The notes beneath the pieces are model-generated. The model ran no database searches. It saw only the letters and a program-made list of their open reading frames with translations, and was not told where the DNA came from. Made by a program: the position numbers and the translations under genes. Positions 1 to 8,995 of a stretch of 64,000 nt of DNA are shown in pieces; within the stretch, counting starts at the first letter, position 1; each line of letters opens with the position of its first letter. Source of the DNA: Roseburia hominis (GTDB lineage Bacteria; Bacillota; Clostridia; Lachnospirales; Lachnospiraceae); assembly GCA_021771815.1 (NCBI GenBank), contig JAETOE010000008.1, positions 118,946-182,945 of the forward strand, read 5' to 3'.

Positions 1-90
1 GATGAAGCCGCTACAGGCGCGGCAGATAACGGGGATGCGGCAGACGGCACAGAGCAAGTGGAATCCACGGAGGAAACCAAACAGGAATAG
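1..90 (+). CDS. C-terminal tail of an unidentified protein (partial)
   Basis: Frame 1 is open from the first base and stops with TAG at 88-90. The 29 visible residues are rich in Ala, Asp, Glu, Gly and Thr and end in ETKQE. Such acidic, low-complexity tails occur on many secreted or ribosome-associated clostridial proteins, so the product cannot be named from this fragment. It lies 130 bp upstream of asnS on the same strand. Confidence 0.6.
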   Translation, partial: DEAATGAADNGDAADGTEQVESTEETKQE

Positions 91-93
91 GCA

Positions 94-122
94 TTGATTT
101 TTTCGGAAAATACGGATAAGAT
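94..122 (+). promoter_or_regulatory. Putative asnS promoter
   Basis: TTGATT (94-99) and TAAGAT (117-122) are separated by 17 bp. This would give a leader of about 90 nt in front of asnS. The match is moderate and was judged by eye. Confidence 0.45.
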
Positions 123-164
123 AATATGTAATGATGTATATAGCTGCGGGAGGTCATAGGGCAG

Positions 165-209
165 GGCGGTCCGTAAAGCGGACGCCGCCGATTATGTGAC
201 GAGCGGCGG
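165..209 (+). promoter_or_regulatory. Two mutually exclusive hairpins in the asnS leader
   Basis: One hairpin pairs 165-173 with 179-189, with a two-base bulge and loop TAAAG. A second pairs CCGCCG (185-190) with CGGCGG (204-209). Both need bases 185-189, so they cannot coexist, and the second ends directly before the TGGAGGA ribosome binding site. No T-box sequence is visible here. A switching leader is an inference. Confidence 0.4.
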
Positions 210-220
210 ATGGAGGAATT

Positions 221-1612
221 ATGGATTTGGTAAATATAAGGGATTTATTTCGCAGACAGGAGGAGTTCATCGACCAGACCGTGACGATCGGCGGTTGGGT
301 CAGAAGTCTCCGCAATTCCAAGAACTTTGGATTTATCGTTGTAAACGACGGAACATTTTTTGAGCCGGTGCAGATCGTGTTTTCGGATGTGCTTCCGAAC
401 TTCGCAGAGGTGGAGAAGCTAAACGTCGGCGCGGCGATTATCGTGACCGGAAAGCTGGTCGCAACGCCGGAGATGAAGCAGCCGTTTGAGATCCAGGCAG
501 AGCAGATCGAGATTGAGGGCGCTTCTACGCCGGATTATCCGCTGCAGAAGAAGAAGCACAGCTTTGAGTATCTGAGGACGATTTCTCATTTAAGACCGCG
601 CACGAATACGTTTGAGGCGGTGTTCCGCGTGCGTTCCCTGATTGCCTATGCAATCCATAAGTTCTTCCAGGAGCGCGATTTCGTCTATGTGCACACGCCG
701 CTTATCACCGGAAGCGACTGTGAAGGCGCGGGCGAGATGTTTCAGGTGACGACGCTCGATCTTAACAATCTGCCGAAGAATGAGGACGGCACGGTAGATT
801 TTTCTAAGGATTTCTTTAACAAGCCGACCAACCTTACGGTCAGCGGACAGCTAAACGGCGAGACTTACGCGATGGCGTTCAAGAACATCTATACCTTCGG
901 ACCGACCTTCCGTGCGGAGAATTCCAACACGACGCGCCATGCGGCAGAGTTCTGGATGATCGAGCCGGAGATCGCATTTGCCGATTTAGACGACGACATG
1001 ACGCTTGCAGAGAGTATGTTGAAGTATATCATCCGTTACGTGCTTGAAAATGCGCCGGAGGAGATGGCGTTCTTCAACAATTTTATCGACAAGGGGTTGT
1101 TGGAACGGCTGAATAATGTAGTTAATTCCGACTTCGCGCGTGTGACCTACACGGAGGCGATCGAGATTTTAGAGAAGAATAACGACAAGTTCGAGTACAA
1201 GGTATCGTGGGGCGCCGATCTGCAGACGGAGCATGAGCGTTATCTCACCGAGGAAGTGTACAAGCGTCCGGTATTCGTAACGGATTACCCGAAGGAGATC
1301 AAGGCATTCTATATGAAGCTGAACGACGACGGTAAGACGGTTGCTGCGGTGGATTGTCTGGTTCCGGGTATCGGCGAGATCATCGGCGGCAGCCAGAGAG
1401 AGGACGATTACGAGAAGCTTCTTGCAAGAATTAACGAGCTTGGGCTGCACGAGGAGGATTACGGGTTCTACCTTGACCTTCGCAAATACGGTTCGGCGCG
1501 TCATGCGGGCTTTGGGCTTGGCTTCGAGCGCTGCGTAATGTACCTCACCGGAATGTCCAATATCCGTGACGTTATTCCGTTCCCGCGGACGGTAAATAAC
1601 TGCGAATTATAA
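221..1612 (+). CDS. asnS: Asparaginyl-tRNA synthetase
   Basis: This class IIb aminoacyl-tRNA synthetase charges tRNA-Asn with asparagine in the cytoplasm. It has 463 residues, the usual length. An OB-fold anticodon-binding domain covers roughly residues 17-100. Class II motif 2 is at about 229-250 ([11 protein letters not shown] then EFWMIEPE), and motif 3 is at the C-terminus ([15 protein letters not shown] then IRDVIPFPR). The ending in [11 protein letters not shown] and the lack of a GAD insertion separate it from AspRS, which is encoded at 33.4 kb. The ATG follows a good GGAGG site. A hairpin terminator lies about 90 bp downstream, so it is probably a single-gene unit with a structured leader. 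Confidence 0.97.
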   Translation: MDLVNIRDLFRRQEEFIDQTVTIGGWVRSLRNSKNFGFIVVNDGTFFEPVQIVFSDVLPNFAEVEKLNVGAAIIVTGKLVATPEMKQPFEIQAEQIEIEGASTPDYPLQKKKHSFEYLRTISHLRPRTNTFEAVFRVRSLIAYAIHKFFQERDFVYVHTPLITGSDCEGAGEMFQVTTLDLNNLPKNEDGTVDFSKDFFNKPTNLTVSGQLNGETYAMAFKNIYTFGPTFRAENSNTTRHAAEFWMIEPEIAFADLDDDMTLAESMLKYIIRYVLENAPEEMAFFNNFIDKGLLERLNNVVNSDFARVTYTEAIEILEKNNDKFEYKVSWGADLQTEHERYLTEEVYKRPVFVTDYPKEIKAFYMKLNDDGKTVAAVDCLVPGIGEIIGGSQREDDYEKLLARINELGLHEEDYGFYLDLRKYGSARHAGFGLGFERCVMYLTGMSNIRDVIPFPRTVNNCEL

Positions 1613-1700
1613 AGCGGCGCAGTGCAGAGGCGGTGAATAACAATCCCGACGTATGGATCGGACGGGATTGGCTTTAAGAAAAGGTTATGAAAAAGGATAT

Positions 1701-1748
1701 CCCCGGAGCAGATGTGGAGAATAACGCAGACTGCTCCGGGGATTTTTT
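1701..1748. terminator. Intrinsic terminator after asnS, possibly bidirectional
   Basis: CCCCGGAGCA (1701-1710) pairs perfectly with TGCTCCGGGG (1732-1741), followed by TTTTTT. The opposite strand also has a T-rich flank, so it may serve the convergent DUF1275 gene that ends at 1747. Confidence 0.85.
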
Positions 1749-2466
1749 AATGACCAAGCGGCTTCCGTTCGAGGTTGTCTTTTCCGGCGCGCAGATCGTC
1801 GCGCACCAGACACCGCAGAAGATTCGCGAACGGAATAAGCACGATCCAGATTGCTTTTCCGAGGAAAAGATTACAAAATACCGTGCCGACGGTCGCGCCT
1901 GAGAGGAAGCATACCAACATGAGGGAGTGTTTTTTTAATTTTTTTCGGTGTGCTTTTTCCGGGTCGTGGAAATGCCTGATTTCCTTTGCAAGTCCCACGC
2001 CGATCTGACGGATGTGGTTCGTGGCGAAGGTGGTCGCCATCGGCATGCCCTCCGCCTGCCGGAAGGTATTGTACTGCATGGATGCGATGAAGTTGATTGC
2101 CACCTGCGAAATCTGAACCGGAGCGCTTTCCGGAAGGAATCCAAGGAATGCGACGACGATCATCTCGATCGCGATCAAAAGTGTGTCCCAGCGGATTGGG
2201 AAAACATGTTTTACAGGATTCGGAAGCAGTTCTGAGGCGAAAGCACCGAGCAGATATGCCGAGATCGGAATAAGATAGTACAGAGCCTCCGTCCATTTCC
2301 CGGCGCCGAGCGCCATCCCCAGAAGCACGACGTTCCCGGTCTGTGCATTGCAGAATACATTTCCGCGGAGCAGATAGGTGTACGCACCGAAAAATCCCGC
2401 GATAGTCATTAAGGTAAAGAAGACCCAGTTCTTCTCACATGTTAAGTAGGTATTGTCTGATTTCAA
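1747..2466 (-). CDS. DUF1275/YoaK-family membrane protein
   Basis: This is a 239-residue polytopic inner-membrane protein of the YoaK/DUF1275 family, whose function is not established. Visible hallmarks are the N-terminal segment GAYTYLLRGNVFCNAQTGNV, with the family's NAQTGN motif, and several hydrophobic helices (TLMTIAGFFGAYTYL, ALYYLIPISAYLLGAFASELL, TLLIAIEMIVVAFLGFL). The frame is open back to 2592, but I prefer the TTG at 2466. It sits 8 nt behind AAAGGAG, gives the normal family length, and removes a basic, non-membrane extension. It is convergent with asnS and divergent from the hemolysin III gene. Confidence 0.85.
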   Translation of the reverse strand: MKSDNTYLTCEKNWVFFTLMTIAGFFGAYTYLLRGNVFCNAQTGNVVLLGMALGAGKWTEALYYLIPISAYLLGAFASELLPNPVKHVFPIRWDTLLIAIEMIVVAFLGFLPESAPVQISQVAINFIASMQYNTFRQAEGMPMATTFATNHIRQIGVGLAKEIRHFHDPEKAHRKKLKKHSLMLVCFLSGATVGTVFCNLFLGKAIWIVLIPFANLLRCLVRDDLRAGKDNLERKPLGH

Positions 2467-2773
2467 AAAAACATCTCCTTTTTGATTGCGGCTGCGAATG
2501 TACTTTGGCAGTTTCTGTAATTTCCCCAAGAAGTATATCATATTGATATGAAAAAATTCAACTTTGGAGAATATCCGCATTGACATTTTCATACAATAAG
2601 AGTAGTATGGCTATATCAAGTAGTTTTGAGAACTATGTATAATAGGAAATAAAGCTACAATATAAAGCGACAGGGCTCATAAATAAATGTAAATATTTAG
2701 AAATCTCATTTCTGACGGGTTGTGCGCAGTGCGGCGGAGGAGAACGGGATTTCGGAAACGGAGGATATCCAGT

Positions 2774-3424
2774 ATGCAGATAACAATCAGAGAACCGGGG
2801 AGCGCAATTACACATTTTATAGCGATGATGATGGCAGTGCTGGCGGCTGTGCCGCTTCTGGCGAAAGCGGGGCTGTCGGGAAGCCGGACGGCGGTGGAAG
2901 CGATGATGATTTTCATGGGAAGCATGGTGCTTCTTTACGGGGCGAGCACGCTGTATCATTCGGTGGTCGTTCCTGACCGCATTCTTAAGTTATTTCGGAA
3001 GCTCGACCACATGATGATCTTCGTGCTGATCGCAGGTTCCTACACGCCGGTGTGCATGATCGTGCTCGGCGGAAAGGAGGGCTATACGCTGCTTGCGGCA
3101 GTATGGGGCATTGCGGCGGCTGGAATGCTGATCAAGGCGCTGTGGATCGGCTGCCCGAAGTGGTTCTCCTCCGTCATCTATATTGCGATGGGCTGGGTGT
3201 GCGTATTCGTGTTCGGACAGCTTTTGGATACGCTGTCAGCGCAGGCGTTCGCGTGGCTGTTCGCAGGCGGCGTCATCTATACGGTCGGCGGTGTCATCTA
3301 TGCGTTGAAGCTGCCGATCTTTAATGCAAAGCACACGTATTTCGGAAGCCACGAGATTTTTCATCTCTTTGTGATGGCGGGAAGCATCTGTCACTTTATT
3401 TTCATGTACCAGTATGTGCTCTAA
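2774..3424 (+). CDS. Hemolysin III family (YqfA/PAQR-type) membrane protein
   Basis: This 216-residue protein has about seven hydrophobic segments and belongs to the hemolysin III/PAQR-related family. Characteristic motifs are YGASTLYHS near the N-terminus, LDHMMIFVLIAGSYTPV in the middle and GSHEIFHLFVMAGSICHF at the C-terminus. These supply the conserved Ser, His and Asp residues thought to bind metal in the family. The open frame begins at 2720, but the ATG at 2774 has GGAGG 9 bp upstream and starts the family-like sequence MQITIREPG. The cellular role in bacteria is unresolved; the haemolytic label is historical. Confidence 0.9.
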   Translation: MQITIREPGSAITHFIAMMMAVLAAVPLLAKAGLSGSRTAVEAMMIFMGSMVLLYGASTLYHSVVVPDRILKLFRKLDHMMIFVLIAGSYTPVCMIVLGGKEGYTLLAAVWGIAAAGMLIKALWIGCPKWFSSVIYIAMGWVCVFVFGQLLDTLSAQAFAWLFAGGVIYTVGGVIYALKLPIFNAKHTYFGSHEIFHLFVMAGSICHFIFMYQYVL

Positions 3425-3425
3425 G

Positions 3426-3457
3426 GGTAACAGGAAGCCGAAGGCCAAACTGTTACC
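3426..3457. repeat. 8-bp-arm hairpin after the hemolysin III gene
   Basis: GGTAACAG (3426-3433) pairs perfectly with CTGTTACC (3450-3457), with a GCC-GAA-GGC mini-stem in the loop. It lies 2 bp after the stop codon and is not followed by a T-run, so it is not a clear terminator. Confidence 0.5.
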
Positions 3458-3542
3458 TCTAAGGCGGATTTTATCAGAAAATGTATTGTCCGTTTCCTGT
3501 TCCAATAGTAAAATAGAGGGCAGGAAAGGAAGGTAGGAAAAC

Positions 3543-4421
3543 GTGAGATACACATTAGAAAATGAGACTTTGAAAGTAGAGATCGACTCCTTCGGTGCGG
3601 AGATCAAGTCCATAAGGAGGGTGTCTGATGACCGCGAATATATGTGGTGCGGTGATCCCAAATACTGGGGGCGCACCTCGCCGGTACTCTTCCCGTTTGT
3701 CGGAGCGCCGCGAAACAAGGAGTACCGCTACGAGGGAAAGACTTACGCTATGGGGCAGCACGGCTTCGCGCGCGATATGGAGTTTGAGCTGGAGTTAAGC
3801 GAGCTGGGAAGTATCTGGTTCGTGCTTAGTTCTACAGAGGAGACTTACGCGAAATATCCGTTCCATTTTAAGCTGCATATCGGCTATGCGCTTAGGGAAA
3901 ATGAGGTGCGGGTTCTCTGGAAAGTGGAAAATACGGACGGCAGACCCATGTATTTTTCCATCGGCGCGCATCCGGCATTTCTCTGTCCGATTCATGGGGA
4001 GGGCGACAAGCTTGGATATGGCTTGAAATTCGGCGGACTTACCGACGAACTGCACCATCACGGCAATACGCCGGAGGGCATGGCGGTCATGGAGGATGAA
4101 GTCCTGGCGCTTACCGACGGAGCGGTCAGATTTACGCCGGGCTTCTTTGACAAATGCACTTATATGGTTGAGGGCGCGCAGACAGGAGAGGTGTCACTGC
4201 TTGACCGCGACGGGGAAGCGTATGTGACCGTCCGTTTTGATGCGCCGTTGTTTGCGGTGTGGTCGCCGGAGGGCAAGGACGCGCCGTTCGTCTGCATTGA
4301 GCCGTGGTATGGAAGATGCGACGCGGTGGATTTTGAGGGAAGCCTTGCGGAGCGCGCTTATGAGAATGAGCTTGCGCCGGACGGAGCATTTACGGCGTCT
4401 TATGGCATGGAATTTCTTTAG
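3543..4421 (+). CDS. Aldose 1-epimerase family protein (LacX-like)
   Basis: This 292-residue protein is of the galactose-mutarotase superfamily, which interconverts the anomers of aldoses or phosphosugars in the cytoplasm. Family signatures are the opening LENETLKVEIDSFGAEIKSI, PVLFPFVG, GQHGFARDMEF with the conserved HGFAR, IGAHPAFLCP with a catalytic-type His, and a late Glu in FVCIEPWYGRCD. The translation start is GTG at 3543 behind a GGAAGGTAGGAAA purine tract. Substrate is not predictable. The neighbours are unrelated, so it is probably transcribed alone. Confidence 0.9.
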   Translation: MRYTLENETLKVEIDSFGAEIKSIRRVSDDREYMWCGDPKYWGRTSPVLFPFVGAPRNKEYRYEGKTYAMGQHGFARDMEFELELSELGSIWFVLSSTEETYAKYPFHFKLHIGYALRENEVRVLWKVENTDGRPMYFSIGAHPAFLCPIHGEGDKLGYGLKFGGLTDELHHHGNTPEGMAVMEDEVLALTDGAVRFTPGFFDKCTYMVEGAQTGEVSLLDRDGEAYVTVRFDAPLFAVWSPEGKDAPFVCIEPWYGRCDAVDFEGSLAERAYENELAPDGAFTASYGMEFL

Positions 4422-4430
4422 AATCACAGA

Positions 4431-4505
4431 GCAAGCAAGGGCGCGGGGCAAAAAGCACACATAGATTGAAGAGCCGGACGGACATTCCGAACGAACCTTG
4501 CTTGC
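4431..4505. repeat. Inverted repeat in the 4422-4562 spacer
   Basis: GCAAGCAAGG (4431-4440) is perfectly complementary to CCTTGCTTGC (4496-4505), 55 bp apart, with a small CGGA/TCCG stem inside. There is no T-run. It begins about 10 bp after the epimerase stop codon. Confidence 0.5.
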
Positions 4506-4562
4506 ATAGCCCGGCAGTTTCCTGCATATAGATAGATATAATCTATCAGGCAGGTCTTAGCT

Positions 4563-4955
4563 ATGAATCTTGAACACAAAATCAAACCAAGGGACGCGAA
4601 GAACAACCCGCTTACGGCAATCGCCGTCGCAGTATTTGCCATGTTTATCGTAAGCGGACTGCTGCTTTTGCTGCTGGCGCTGCTTCTATATAAAATGGAG
4701 CCGGGAGAGTCGGTGATTAAGATTGGGATTGTTGTTATCTATGTGATCGCAGGGTTTCTCGGCGGGCTTCTTATGGGGAAGATTATGCGCGAGCGGAAGT
4801 TCCTGTGGGGGCTTGCGGCGGGAGTGATCTATTTTGCGTTGCTGTTCGTCGTGTCGGTGCTGGTAAAGGGCAGTCTCGACGTTGAGCCGGCGCGTGCGCT
4901 CACGGCGCTCGTACTGTGCGGGGCGTCCGGGATGGCGGGAGGTATGATAAGCTAA
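4563..4955 (+). CDS. TIGR04086 family membrane protein
   Basis: This 130-residue protein has four predicted transmembrane helices: about 18-42 (leucine-rich), 53-70, 79-98 and 107-128. Glycine motifs GFLGGLLMGKI and GASGMAGGMIS match the TIGR04086 family of clostridial integral membrane proteins. The family has no proven function. Its position directly upstream of the SCIFF peptide gene fits the usual neighbourhood and suggests, without proof, a link to peptide export or the nearby SecDF. The ribosome binding site is weak. Confidence 0.85.
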   Translation: MNLEHKIKPRDAKNNPLTAIAVAVFAMFIVSGLLLLLLALLLYKMEPGESVIKIGIVVIYVIAGFLGGLLMGKIMRERKFLWGLAAGVIYFALLFVVSVLVKGSLDVEPARALTALVLCGASGMAGGMIS

Positions 4956-4983
4956 AAAAATACTTCCCATATAAAATACGTTG

Positions 4984-4992
4984 TGGTATACT
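4984..4992 (+). promoter_or_regulatory. Extended -10 promoter for the SCIFF gene
   Basis: TG-G-TATACT (4984-4992) is a strong extended -10 element about 78 bp upstream of the scfA start. No good -35 is visible at 17 bp, which is acceptable for this promoter class. Confidence 0.6.
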
Positions 4993-5069
4993 ATATGGGT
5001 TAATAGAATTTTACCGTGCGGACATATCGTACATAAGGCGCGCGGAATTGAGTTAAAGGAGAGAGTATC

Positions 5070-5210
5070 ATGAAGCACGTTAAGACGTTAAATACGAGAA
5101 AGTTACAGAATACGATTAAGAAGGGCGGCTGCGGCGAGTGCCAGACATCCTGCCAGTCTGCCTGCAAGACTTCCTGTACCGTAGGAAATCAGAGCTGCGA
5201 GAACAGATAA
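5070..5210 (+). CDS. scfA: SCIFF ranthipeptide precursor (six cysteines)
   Basis: This 46-residue precursor has a leader, MKHVKTLNTRKLQNTIKKGG, and a core with cysteines at 21, 24, 28, 32, 36 and 43. That matches the 'six cysteines in forty-five residues' family that is nearly universal in Clostridia. The maturase encoded next installs thioether crosslinks. In the studied homologue CteA the bond joins Cys32 to Thr37, and both residues are at the same positions here. It starts at ATG 5070 behind AAAGGAG and is separated from scfB by two hairpins that could make the peptide more abundant than the enzyme. The mature product's function is unknown. Confidence 0.95.
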   Translation: MKHVKTLNTRKLQNTIKKGGCGECQTSCQSACKTSCTVGNQSCENR

Positions 5211-5254
5211 TTCGCTGGTTTCGGGCTTTGTGTATGAAGTGAATAATGCAATCA

Positions 5255-5330
5255 ACAAACGACCGTTCGCCAAGCGTGCGGTCATTTGTACGTTATATCG
5301 GCAAGAATTAAGATGCCGGACATTTTTTTT
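5255..5330 (+). terminator. Attenuator-like hairpins between scfA and scfB
   Basis: ACAAA-C-GACCG (5255-5265) pairs with CGGTC-A-TTTGT (5279-5289). A second short stem, CGGCA/TGCCG (5299-5318), is followed by GACA and eight T. The second stem is only 5 bp, so readthrough into scfB is likely. The arrangement suits partial termination after the peptide gene. Confidence 0.5.
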
Positions 5331-5388
5331 GTAAAAGAATTATTGACAGATAAAACGAATCAAAATTAGAAAGAGAGGAAATATTATA

Positions 5389-6741
5389 GTGGTTCATCAG
5401 TACAAGAACAACGGCTATGATATTGTTCTGGATGTAAACAGTGGAGCGATCCATGTGGTGGATGATGTGACATACGACGTGATCGCGCTGTATGAGAAGC
5501 ACACGAAGGAGGAGATCATATCCTCTTTGACGGGACAGTACCCGAAGGAAGAGATCGAAGAAGCGTATGACGAGGTACAGACGCTGGTTGATAACGAGGA
5601 GCTTTTTACGAAGGACAGTTATGAGGATTATATCGTGGACTTTAAGAAGCGTCCGACGGTGGTAAAGGCACTCTGCCTGCATATCGCGCACGACTGCAAT
5701 CTTGCCTGTCAGTACTGCTTTGCGGAGGAGGGCGAGTATCACGGAAGAAGGGCGCTCATGTCTTTCGAGGTCGGGAAGAAGGCGTTGGATTTTCTGATCG
5801 CCAATTCCGGCAGCCGCAGGAATCTCGAGGTGGATTTCTTCGGCGGGGAGCCGCTTATGAACTGGCAGGTAGTAAAGGATCTGGTGGCTTACGGCAGGGA
5901 ACAGGAGAAGCTTCATGATAAGAAGTTCCGCTTTACACTGACGACAAATGGCGTTCTGCTGGACGACGAGGTCATGGAGTTCTGCAACAGGGAAATGGGA
6001 AATGTCGTCTTGAGCATTGACGGACGGAAGGAAGTGCACGATAAGATGCGTCCGTTCCGCAAGGGAGCGGGAAGCTATGATCTGATCGTGCCGAAGTTCC
6101 AGAAGTTTGCTAAGAGCAGGCATCAGGATAAATATTATGTGCGCGGAACCTACACGCATTATAACACCGATTTTTCCGAGGATGTACTGCATCTGGCGGA
6201 CCTCGGTTTTAAGCAGATCTCAGTTGAGCCGGTCGTGGCGGAGCCGAAGGAGCCGTATGCACTTCGCGAGGAGGATCTTCCGAAGCTTTTTGAGGAATAC
6301 GACAAGCTGGCTGCTGAGATGATAGAGCGGCGTAAGCGTGGGGATGATTTTAATTTCTTCCACTTTATGATAGATTTAGAGGGCGGTCCCTGTGTGGCGA
6401 AGCGTCTGTCGGGATGCGGCTCGGGAACGGAATATCTGGCGGTGACGCCGTGGGGAGATTTCTATCCGTGTCACCAGTTCGTCGGCAATGAGAAGTTCCT
6501 TCTGGGAAATGTGGATGAGGGAATCACCAAACAGGAGATTTGCGACGAGTTCAAATGCTGCAACGTATACGCGAAGGAAAAGTGCCGCGAATGTTTTGCA
6601 AGATTTTACTGCAGCGGCGGTTGTGCGGCGAATGCTTACAATTTTACGGGCGATATCTGCGGCGCTTATGATATCGGTTGTGAGCTTCAGAAAAAGCGTA
6701 TCGAGTGTGCAATTATGATAAAGGCTGCCGAATGCGAATAA
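5389..6741 (+). CDS. scfB: SCIFF radical SAM/SPASM maturase
   Basis: This 450-residue radical SAM enzyme matures the adjacent SCIFF peptide by forming Cys-to-residue thioether bonds in the cytoplasm. Residues about 1-85 form a PqqD-like leader-binding region (YDIVLDVNSGAIHVVDDVTYDV). The radical SAM cluster motif is C103-NLA-C107-QY-C110, followed by FFGGEPLMNW. A cysteine-rich SPASM region lies at the C-terminus (GDFYPCHQF, KCRECFARFYCSGGCA, CGAYDIGC) and would bind two further iron-sulfur clusters. The start is GTG 5389 behind AGAGAGG. It is followed 34 bp later by secDF, the usual order in this group. Confidence 0.96.
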   Translation: MVHQYKNNGYDIVLDVNSGAIHVVDDVTYDVIALYEKHTKEEIISSLTGQYPKEEIEEAYDEVQTLVDNEELFTKDSYEDYIVDFKKRPTVVKALCLHIAHDCNLACQYCFAEEGEYHGRRALMSFEVGKKALDFLIANSGSRRNLEVDFFGGEPLMNWQVVKDLVAYGREQEKLHDKKFRFTLTTNGVLLDDEVMEFCNREMGNVVLSIDGRKEVHDKMRPFRKGAGSYDLIVPKFQKFAKSRHQDKYYVRGTYTHYNTDFSEDVLHLADLGFKQISVEPVVAEPKEPYALREEDLPKLFEEYDKLAAEMIERRKRGDDFNFFHFMIDLEGGPCVAKRLSGCGSGTEYLAVTPWGDFYPCHQFVGNEKFLLGNVDEGITKQEICDEFKCCNVYAKEKCRECFARFYCSGGCAANAYNFTGDICGAYDIGCELQKKRIECAIMIKAAECE

Positions 6742-6775
6742 CGGGGCGTTTGGCTTAGAGAGAGAGGAAAAGAGC

Positions 6776-8938
6776 ATGAAGAAGAGTAAAGCAGCAGTCA
6801 TTTTGATTGTAATTCTTGCTGCGCTGGCAGGACTTGCCTATTACGCATCTATTATTCTTTCGTCGACGGGAATCGGAGAGACGATGAGCATTCCGCTCGG
6901 ACTTGATCTTTCCGGCGGTGTGTCCATCACCTATGAGGTCATGGACGAGAATCCGAGCGCGGAGGATATGAGCGATACGATCTACAAGCTGCAGAAGCGT
7001 GTAGAGGGGTACAGTACGGAGGCGTCCGTCTACCAGGTGGGCGATGACCGCATCACGGTCGAGATTCCGGGCGTATCGGATGCAAACACTATTTTGGAAG
7101 AACTTGGCAATCCGGGTTCTCTGGAGTTCCAGTATTCGGACGGAACCGTTTATATGACGGGAGATCAGGTCGCGGATGCGCAGGCGGGAACCGTTCAGAA
7201 CGAGTACGGCAGCAAGGAGTATGTCGTTTCGCTTACCTTGACGGATGAAGGCGCGGAAATATTTGCGGAGGCGACCTCGAATAACGTCGGCGGTTATCTG
7301 CCGATCGTATATGACGGTGAGATTATCAGTTATCCGCAGGTAAAACAGGCAATTACGGGCGGTGCGGCGCAGATTTCCGGTATGAAGACATACGAGGAGG
7401 CGGATATGCTTGCAACGCAGATTCGCATCGGTTCGCTGTCCTTAGAACTGCAGGAGCTGGAGTCGAGCGTTGTAGGAGCGCAGCTCGGAAGCCAGGCGAT
7501 TTCTTCCAGCCTTAAGGCAGCGGCGATCGGGCTTGTCATCGTCATGGTATTTATGATCGTGATGTATGCCGTTCCGGGCGTTGCGGCGTCGATTGCGCTT
7601 GCCATTTACACGGGACTTGTTATTGCGACCTTATATCTGTTTGAAATCACGCTGACCCTGCCGGGTATTGCGGGTATCATCTTAGGCATCGGTATGGCGG
7701 TGGATGCGAATGTTATTATTTTCGCGCGTATACGTGAGGAGATCGCGACGGGCAAGACGGTGGATTCCTCAATGAAGATCGGCTTTAAGAAGGCGATGTC
7801 TGCAATCCTTGACGGAAATATCACGACAATGATCGCGGCGCTTGTACTGATGGGATTAGGATCGGGTACGGTGAAGGGCTTTGCATATACATTGATGATC
7901 GGTATCGTATTATCCATGTTCACGGCACTTGTCGTGACGAGATGGGTTCTCTATTCGCTTTACGCATTGGGCTTTAAGGACGAGAGATTCTACGGTCGTG
8001 CAAAGGAGAGAAAGACCGTGAATTTTCTGGGAAGGAAAGCGGTATTCTTTGCAATTTCCGGTATCGTCATTGCAGCGGGATTTGTCGGAATGGCGGTCCA
8101 TGCGGCGAACGACAGCAATGCGCTCAATTATGGTCTTGATTTTGTCGGCGGTACGTCGACGACAGCCGATTTCGGCAAGGAATATACGATCGAGGAGATC
8201 GAGAGCGATATCATTCCGGTAGTTTGTGATGTCATCGGTGAGAAGGATGTCATGGCGAATAAGGTCGAGGGAACGACGCAGATTACGGTGAAGACGCGCA
8301 CGCTGTCTCTGGAGGAGCGCGAGCAGTTGAATGCGGCGCTTGTGGAGAACTTTGGCGTGGATGAGTCCGCGATTACTTCGCAGAGCATCAGTTCTACGGT
8401 CAGCAGCGAGATGCGCTCGGATGCTGTCATAGCGGTGATCGTGTCCACGATCTGTATGCTGATCTATATCTGGATCCGGTTTAAGGATATCCGCTTTGGT
8501 GCGAGTGCGATTGCCGCGCTGCTCCATGATGTGCTTGTGGTGCTTGCATTTTATGCGCTGCTGCGCATTTCTGTCGGCAATACATTTATTGCATGTATGC
8601 TGACGATTATCGGATATTCTGTCAATGATACGATCGTCATTTTCGACCGTATCCGCGAGAACCTGGGTAAGACGGCAGAACGCCAGACGCCGGAGATGCT
8701 GGCGGAGGTTGCGAACCGAAGTCTGACGCAGACGCTTTCACGAAGTATCAATACTTCGATTACGACTTTTATTATGGTATTTATGCTGTTTCTGTTCGGT
8801 GTTGCGAGCATCCGTGAATTTGCCCTTCCTCTGATGGCGGGACTTATCTGCGGTGCATATTCTTCAATCTGCATTGCGACGGAGCTGTGGTATGTTATGA
8901 AAGTGCATCTCGGAAAGAATAAGGTTTCGAACAAGTAA
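6776..8938 (+). CDS. secDF: Protein translocase SecDF (fused)
   Basis: This 720-residue membrane protein fuses SecD (about 1-430) and SecF (about 430-720), which use the proton-motive force to drive late steps of Sec export. The SecD half shows the early motif IPLGLDLSGGVSITYEV, an extracytoplasmic domain and GIILGIGMAVDANVIIFARIREE. The SecF half shows YGLDFVGGTSTTADF and IGYSVNDTIVIFDRIREN, the paired RND-type motifs. Two sets of about six transmembrane helices are visible. It lies downstream of scfB with an AGAGAGGAAAAG ribosome site and probably shares its transcript. A terminator follows at 8996. Confidence 0.96.
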   Translation: MKKSKAAVILIVILAALAGLAYYASIILSSTGIGETMSIPLGLDLSGGVSITYEVMDENPSAEDMSDTIYKLQKRVEGYSTEASVYQVGDDRITVEIPGVSDANTILEELGNPGSLEFQYSDGTVYMTGDQVADAQAGTVQNEYGSKEYVVSLTLTDEGAEIFAEATSNNVGGYLPIVYDGEIISYPQVKQAITGGAAQISGMKTYEEADMLATQIRIGSLSLELQELESSVVGAQLGSQAISSSLKAAAIGLVIVMVFMIVMYAVPGVAASIALAIYTGLVIATLYLFEITLTLPGIAGIILGIGMAVDANVIIFARIREEIATGKTVDSSMKIGFKKAMSAILDGNITTMIAALVLMGLGSGTVKGFAYTLMIGIVLSMFTALVVTRWVLYSLYALGFKDERFYGRAKERKTVNFLGRKAVFFAISGIVIAAGFVGMAVHAANDSNALNYGLDFVGGTSTTADFGKEYTIEEIESDIIPVVCDVIGEKDVMANKVEGTTQITVKTRTLSLEEREQLNAALVENFGVDESAITSQSISSTVSSEMRSDAVIAVIVSTICMLIYIWIRFKDIRFGASAIAALLHDVLVVLAFYALLRISVGNTFIACMLTIIGYSVNDTIVIFDRIRENLGKTAERQTPEMLAEVANRSLTQTLSRSINTSITTFIMVFMLFLFGVASIREFALPLMAGLICGAYSSICIATELWYVMKVHLGKNKVSNK

Positions 8939-8995
8939 ATGTATTCCGGCAGATGACCTGCGGTGGAACGGCAGGGCATTTGGGATGCGGAGAAG

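Noticed and set aside
1169..2296. Antisense reading frames opposite asnS and overlapping the DUF1275 gene
   Set aside because: They are Arg/His/Leu-rich shadows of real genes in GC-rich DNA, without ribosome sites or family resemblance. The same holds for most opposite-strand frames in the window.
5343..5371. Promoter for scfB with a perfect TTGACA at 5343
   Set aside because: The only -10 at 17 bp (TTAGAA) would put the transcript start at or beyond the Shine-Dalgarno, leaving no leader for the GTG at 5389.
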